A stretch of 62,500 bases of DNA from Prorocentrum cordatum (lineage: Eukaryota > Sar > Dinophyceae > Prorocentrales > Prorocentraceae): positions 2,690,269 through 2,752,768 of the forward strand of contig CAUYUJ010016059.1 in NCBI GenBank assembly GCA_963575745.1. Reading direction: 5' to 3'. The notes beneath the pieces were generated by a model, which had not been told where the DNA came from, did not search any database, and saw only the letters and a program-made list of their open reading frames with translations. Positions 59,001 to 62,500 of the stretch are shown one piece after another. Both the position numbers and the translations under genes were made by a program. Every line of letters begins with the position of its first letter. Position 1 is the first letter of the stretch.

Positions 59001-60420
59001 TCATGGGATTGGGAAGATGTGGAAGCGGGCGCCGCGGCCCGGAACGTAATCGCGACAGCCCCCCCAGCAAGAAGGCGAGGGGCCCAGCCCGATGTCGCAA
59101 ATAGCAGGACTCATGGCACGCCACCCCTGGGGCGACGACCACCCCCGCGACGACGAAACAGGACAAGGCGCCGCCGACCTACGCAGCGAAGAGGACAGGA
59201 TGCGACAGAGCTGCGCCATGGAAATCCCACTCGAGCGCATCCACCCTGCCAGGCGCCAGAACGAGCAGGCGGGAAAGCAAGCCCCGCAACCCCCTCTCGA
59301 CGCGAGCTCTTTGAACCCAGAAATGGCAAATCCGCTCGGGGACGAACTGCGCGACTTCGACAGGACTGATACTGCGCCGGGTAAGTGGGCCTCGGGAGCC
59401 CTTTGGCTCGGCCTGCGACGGCGCTTCCGAACCCCCTTGACCCCCCCCCCCCCCAACTGCTATGCGCATTGACTCCAGACCGTCCGAAGTCATCGCGAAC
59501 TGGATCGTCGGATGCGATGCGCACGCGCCCTGGCAGCTACAATGTCTCCCGGAGCTCGCCTCTGGGCAAAGAGCAGGCGCCTTCCACTCGTGCGAGAGTC
59601 TCAAGCCGCCAGTTTTGCACGGCGCTCTGATCCACGCGGGCCCAGCGGCAGCCGCGGATGACGCGCGCGCCGCCCCGGGCACCCCCGCCCTCTGGAGGCC
59701 CTCGGCGCAGCAGCGGCCGTGGCCGCGCCGCCCTTGGCCCGGGGCCCGCTGCGCCGCGCGCAACCAGCGGGGGCGCCGACCCATCCTGCTGTCTGATTTG
59801 CTGGGAAGAGCACGGCACTGTCGCCAACGCGCTCGTCGCATGCGGACATTGATTTCACGAACCTTGCCTGCGGCGTTGGCGTGGCTCACAGCCAGAGGTC
59901 TTCGGTCTGGGCGGTCATCCCCTGTGCACCCCCGTTGCCCCGCGCGCCGCGCGGAGGACCGAGGCGGCTTCGTCGCCCGCGAGACAGCGACACCCATTGC
60001 CGCTCACGCAGACAGCGACGCGTGGATGACCGACCCCAGGGGCCTACCTGATCTAGCTCCGCGAGCCACCGCGCAAGAGCTGGTTGCCGCAGTTAGCGCC
60101 CTGGGAGCGATGCTGCTCGCGGGCCTCAAAGCACCCGCCGAGCCGATGAACCCCCTTGAAAGCTACCTCGCCGGCGAAGACAAGAACGCCATCAGCGCCA
60201 GCATTCGCCATCAGCACCAGCACGATGTCGGGCCCCGCAGCGGGGGCGCTTCACGTGCCGGCCCTGCAGCGGGTGGGCGCTGCACCTGCCCCCGCGGGCG
60301 GCTGGCCTGCTGCTCACGGGCGCCCCGCGCTGCCCGCGCTCCGGGGGTCGCGACGCGGCGCGGCCGGCGGCGGTGCGACGGCGCCTGCTGGAGCGCCCGG
60401 GCGCGCCCGACTGACAACGT
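56072..60420 (+). pseudogene. Unidentified GC-rich gene, frame-broken, with RING-like end
   Basis: Coding-like composition runs for over 4 kb but shifts frame repeatedly. Better pieces: 56072-56470 (SGVTPIVPFDLLQAWQRPEG), 57240-57660 (SVRFAELVNTCDADHTSPLD), 57666-57760 (DDVAVYPDMGSRFNPNDRFG, FCESWIF), 58110-58580 (PLTPDADDVVARLLDLEPVA, AWLQRNIGARAVQAALAGDQ) and 58730-59104 (YRWSAMLTTYIWDSASAAGR, TFQWMSLDTLALVMAAECRG). 59092-59472 starts ATG overlapping the previous stop. At 59780-59950 one frame gives CCLICWEEH, NALVACGH, an in-frame TGA, then FHEPCLRRW, a RING-type Cys/His pattern. Either a decayed gene or several exons with unseen introns; no family is identified. Confidence 0.35.
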
Positions 60421-61248
60421 GAATTTGTCGCGCGGCGGCTGCCCTTGGCAGCCGCTGTCCCGCGCGCCTGCCGAACGCGATGTTTCGTCTTTTGTGGTCC
60501 TCTTCCTTCCCGGCCCCCTCCTCTTTTCCCGGCTCCTCCGCGCTCTGTTTGTCACCCGCTCTCGCCGCTGGGCTCTCTCTGGATGGTTTTGCGAAATGCT
60601 AGGCGCGCCAGGTGCGACACGTGCTCTACGCGCGCCCAGTGTTCCACGTGCACCACAGCCGCCCCTGTACAATATCAATGCAAAATGGTCGCGGGGCGGC
60701 CGCGCATGCTCCAAATGTGGAGGCAGAGTGCGTTTTTTGTTTTGAAGGGATGGTGCGGGGGGCGGCCCTCATGGGGTTGTCATGGTTCCGGGTTGGCCGC
60801 CGGCCAGGTGGGGGAAGGGGTGTATATAATAGGGAATAATGGCAAACCGTTCCCCGAAGGGTAAGAATGGTGTTGGAAGAGGAGCCCCCCCATAGACCGC
60901 CTACGCCCAGAGGTCTGGTGGGATTCGGGCCAAACGCGCCCTCGAAAAGGCCTGGTAGCGGCACCGTTATTGTCAAGGCAAACATATTGTAATGCCCTCC
61001 GGCCAGTGCCGCCGATCTGGGGGGCTCTGGATTCGGTGATCTCCGCGGCTCTGAGGCCTCCTCCCTCCTCGATTATTCCGGTCCTCTTTCTTCTCTTCTG
61101 GGGGGTAGCTTACACCACGTTGCTCACGCCGCATATTCGGCGATTCGGGGCCCTCTTGCATTGTCTAGGGGGCCTTTTGGGCCTCTTTTGGCTTCCTCTT
61201 GGGTTGTCTTGGGCGGTCAGGGCTCCGTAAGTGGAGTTTTCTATACCC
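60421..61248. other. Spacer
   Basis: TTTTCCCGG/TCCTCTTTTCC pyrimidine-rich stretch near 60510-60550. 61140-61215 has GGCCTCTTTTGGCTTCC words like family F low complexity. No gene. Confidence 0.45.
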
Positions 61249-61345
61249 CCCTGTCCCCGGGTACCGAAAAACGTCGGAAATGACGTCGGAAATATCCCCG
61301 TGTACCGGAAAAGCGTCGGAAATGACGTCGGAAATAACGTGCCCG
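61249..61345. repeat. GACGTCGGAAAT tandem repeats
   Basis: GTACCGxAAAAxCGTCGGAA then ATGACGTCGGAAATA occurs twice (from about 61260 and 61309), a 49-bp unit containing two CGTCGGAAAT sub-units. Confidence 0.9.
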
Positions 61346-61689
61346 CCGCCCCCCCCTGCAGAGCGAAGCTTGAGCGAGCACAAGGCCACGCTCTCAGAAA
61401 CTCACACGCCAGATCGGCGGATTTGAAGGCGCAAATGTGTCTGAAGGCAGCAACGTTTGAATGCAATGTTTTCCATTGCCGAATTTGTCTCTCAAGGCGC
61501 GCTTGTTTGCGACGGCTGTTGCCTTCAATCAGCTTTTTGCCCTCAGCGGAAAATCTAGCAATGGAAGCATATGCGCCTCCAGTGAGCAGTTGTTTGCCTC
61601 CAGCGTGCTGATTGTTTGATCCCCGCAGGACTGCCACGGCGAGTTGCTGGAGTCAGAGGCTCGGCGGCGAGCGAGGGGGGCGAGAATGA
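61346..61689. other. Spacer, possibly intronic
   Basis: Lower GC than the flanks. TTGATCCCCGCAG at 61616-61628 could be an acceptor. TTTGCCxxCAGCG-type words repeat between 61540 and 61610. No gene. Confidence 0.4.
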
Positions 61690-62331
61690 GAAGGAAATGG
61701 CCTTTTGATAACCTTGTTGCGTGCTGGGGGAAGGCAGAGAAAGCGCGTCAGCAGCCTAGGGGACTTCGTGGCCTTCTGGGGATGCCCGCCCCTTCTCATT
61801 TCCCCCTTCGAGCTTCCCGCGGGAGCTCGCCGCCGGGAGGGTTCGGAACTCCCGCTGAACATCGCCCAGCTCATCGCGGGGAACCCAGCAAACATCAGCG
61901 AGCCGGCAACGGACACCGCGGGCGAGCTTCGGAGGTCCGAGCGTGCCCCGCCCGCCGCTGCGAGGAAGAGCGCGGTGGGCTCCAGCGACCCAAGGAGTTC
62001 GAGGAACACGCTGCCCGGCTATGCCCGCACGCCCGATAGCACGGCCATCCTTGTGTTCTTGGACGCCCTCCTGACTTTGAATTTGCAGATCCCAGCGCAG
62101 AGTTGCTGCGAATTCCACGGCTCTGTGAGGGCCGCGGCGCAGCTGATTTCTAGCCTTATCCAAAAACCTTGCAAGCATTATAGCTCTGTGTACAATGAAG
62201 GATCCCCTGTAGTCGGTCAGTGCTCTGACTGCGGGGTCCTGATACGGCAGGGCGACAGGAGCAGCAGCGCGCTCCCGCCCATCGTGGAGTGCCATTTTTG
62301 TAATCACGACCAATCCTGGATGGCGGTGTGA
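61690..62331 (+). CDS. Terminal exon(s) of an unknown protein with paired CxxC motifs
   Basis: Open from 61690 to TGA 62329-62331; the true exon start is uncertain because the first ~30 codons look weak. Reads ELPLNIAQLIAGNPANISEP, AILVFLDALLTLNLQIPAQS, CCEFHGSVRAAAQLISSLIQ, then QCSDCGVLIRQGD and VECHFCNHDQSWMAV. The two CxxC pairs about 17 residues apart suggest a zinc ribbon at the C-terminus. TTTGAATTTGCAG at 62077-62090 could alternatively be an intron end inside this span. No neighbour links to it. Confidence 0.4.
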   Translation, partial: EGNGLLITLLRAGGRQRKRVSSLGDFVAFWGCPPLLISPFELPAGARRREGSELPLNIAQLIAGNPANISEPATDTAGELRRSERAPPAAARKSAVGSSDPRSSRNTLPGYARTPDSTAILVFLDALLTLNLQIPAQSCCEFHGSVRAAAQLISSLIQKPCKHYSSVYNEGSPVVGQCSDCGVLIRQGDRSSSALPPIVECHFCNHDQSWMAV

Positions 62332-62401
62332 GGGGTTGGCATTGCCGCGGCTGCCGATAGTCACAGATCTACAGGTACATTCTATACACACATAGATATA
62401 C

Positions 62402-62449
<48 letters not shown>

Positions 62450-62500
62450 GTCGCCCACCCACGGGGACCCCATTTTCACAATCACAAGACCGAGAGCTTG
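62332..62500. repeat. Spacer with (TA)n
   Basis: (TA)n at 62403-62437 followed by GTATGTATGTAG. The window ends 50 bp later with nothing recognised. Confidence 0.9.

Overview
The window looks like nuclear DNA from a dinoflagellate. A 21/22 match to the dinoflagellate spliced leader lies at 17432-17453. The DNA is GC-rich with very GC-rich third codon positions in the exon-like pieces, most of the length is dispersed repeats and simple sequence, and there are two retroelements of kinds common in dinoflagellates (a frameshifted EEP-RT-RNase H LINE and a DIRS-like tyrosine-recombinase element). No prokaryotic gene organisation, rRNA, credible tRNA or CRISPR was seen. The genus cannot be settled from the sequence; a large-genome free-living dinoflagellate such as Prorocentrum is plausible.

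Layout. 1-1375 is a ~90-bp satellite. 1.4-8.4 kb holds a few isolated exon-like pieces (one PAS/LOV-like) among short dispersed hairpin repeats. 8.5-10 kb is a pentanucleotide satellite bounded by inverted CCCTACCTAGG ends; a second copy is at 44.8-45.5 kb. 10.5-11.9 kb is an intact copy of a ~1.4-kb repeat, here called family F. 12.2-16.3 kb is trinucleotide arrays, a 30-bp satellite and NotI-centred palindromes. 16.3-24.8 kb is a second, inverted family F copy split by a ~7.1-kb LINE that starts with the spliced-leader relic; the LINE is itself interrupted by a 951-bp terminal-inverted-repeat element with an 11-bp target duplication. 24.8-38 kb is mostly simple repeats, with one decayed possible transposase-derived gene on the minus strand (27.2-28.9 kb).

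38133-44675 is a DIRS-like retrotransposon with split direct repeats (A1 - ORFs - B1 - A2 - B2). It carries a small membrane ORF, a Gag-like ORF, reverse transcriptase, RNase H, a tyrosine recombinase in a second reading frame, and a methyltransferase-like domain. Some key residues appear lost. It sits inside a TATG-type microsatellite.

49.9-52.3 kb is the best host gene: a multi-pass membrane protein kinase of TKL-like type in at least three exons; its first intron is flanked by 10-bp direct repeats, as in introner-type intron gain. 52.4-55.6 kb is dispersed repeats. 56-60.4 kb is a GC-rich, frame-broken unidentified gene ending in a RING-like piece. 61.7-62.3 kb is a terminal exon with paired CxxC motifs. 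All host exon calls are tentative because splicing cannot be tested here.
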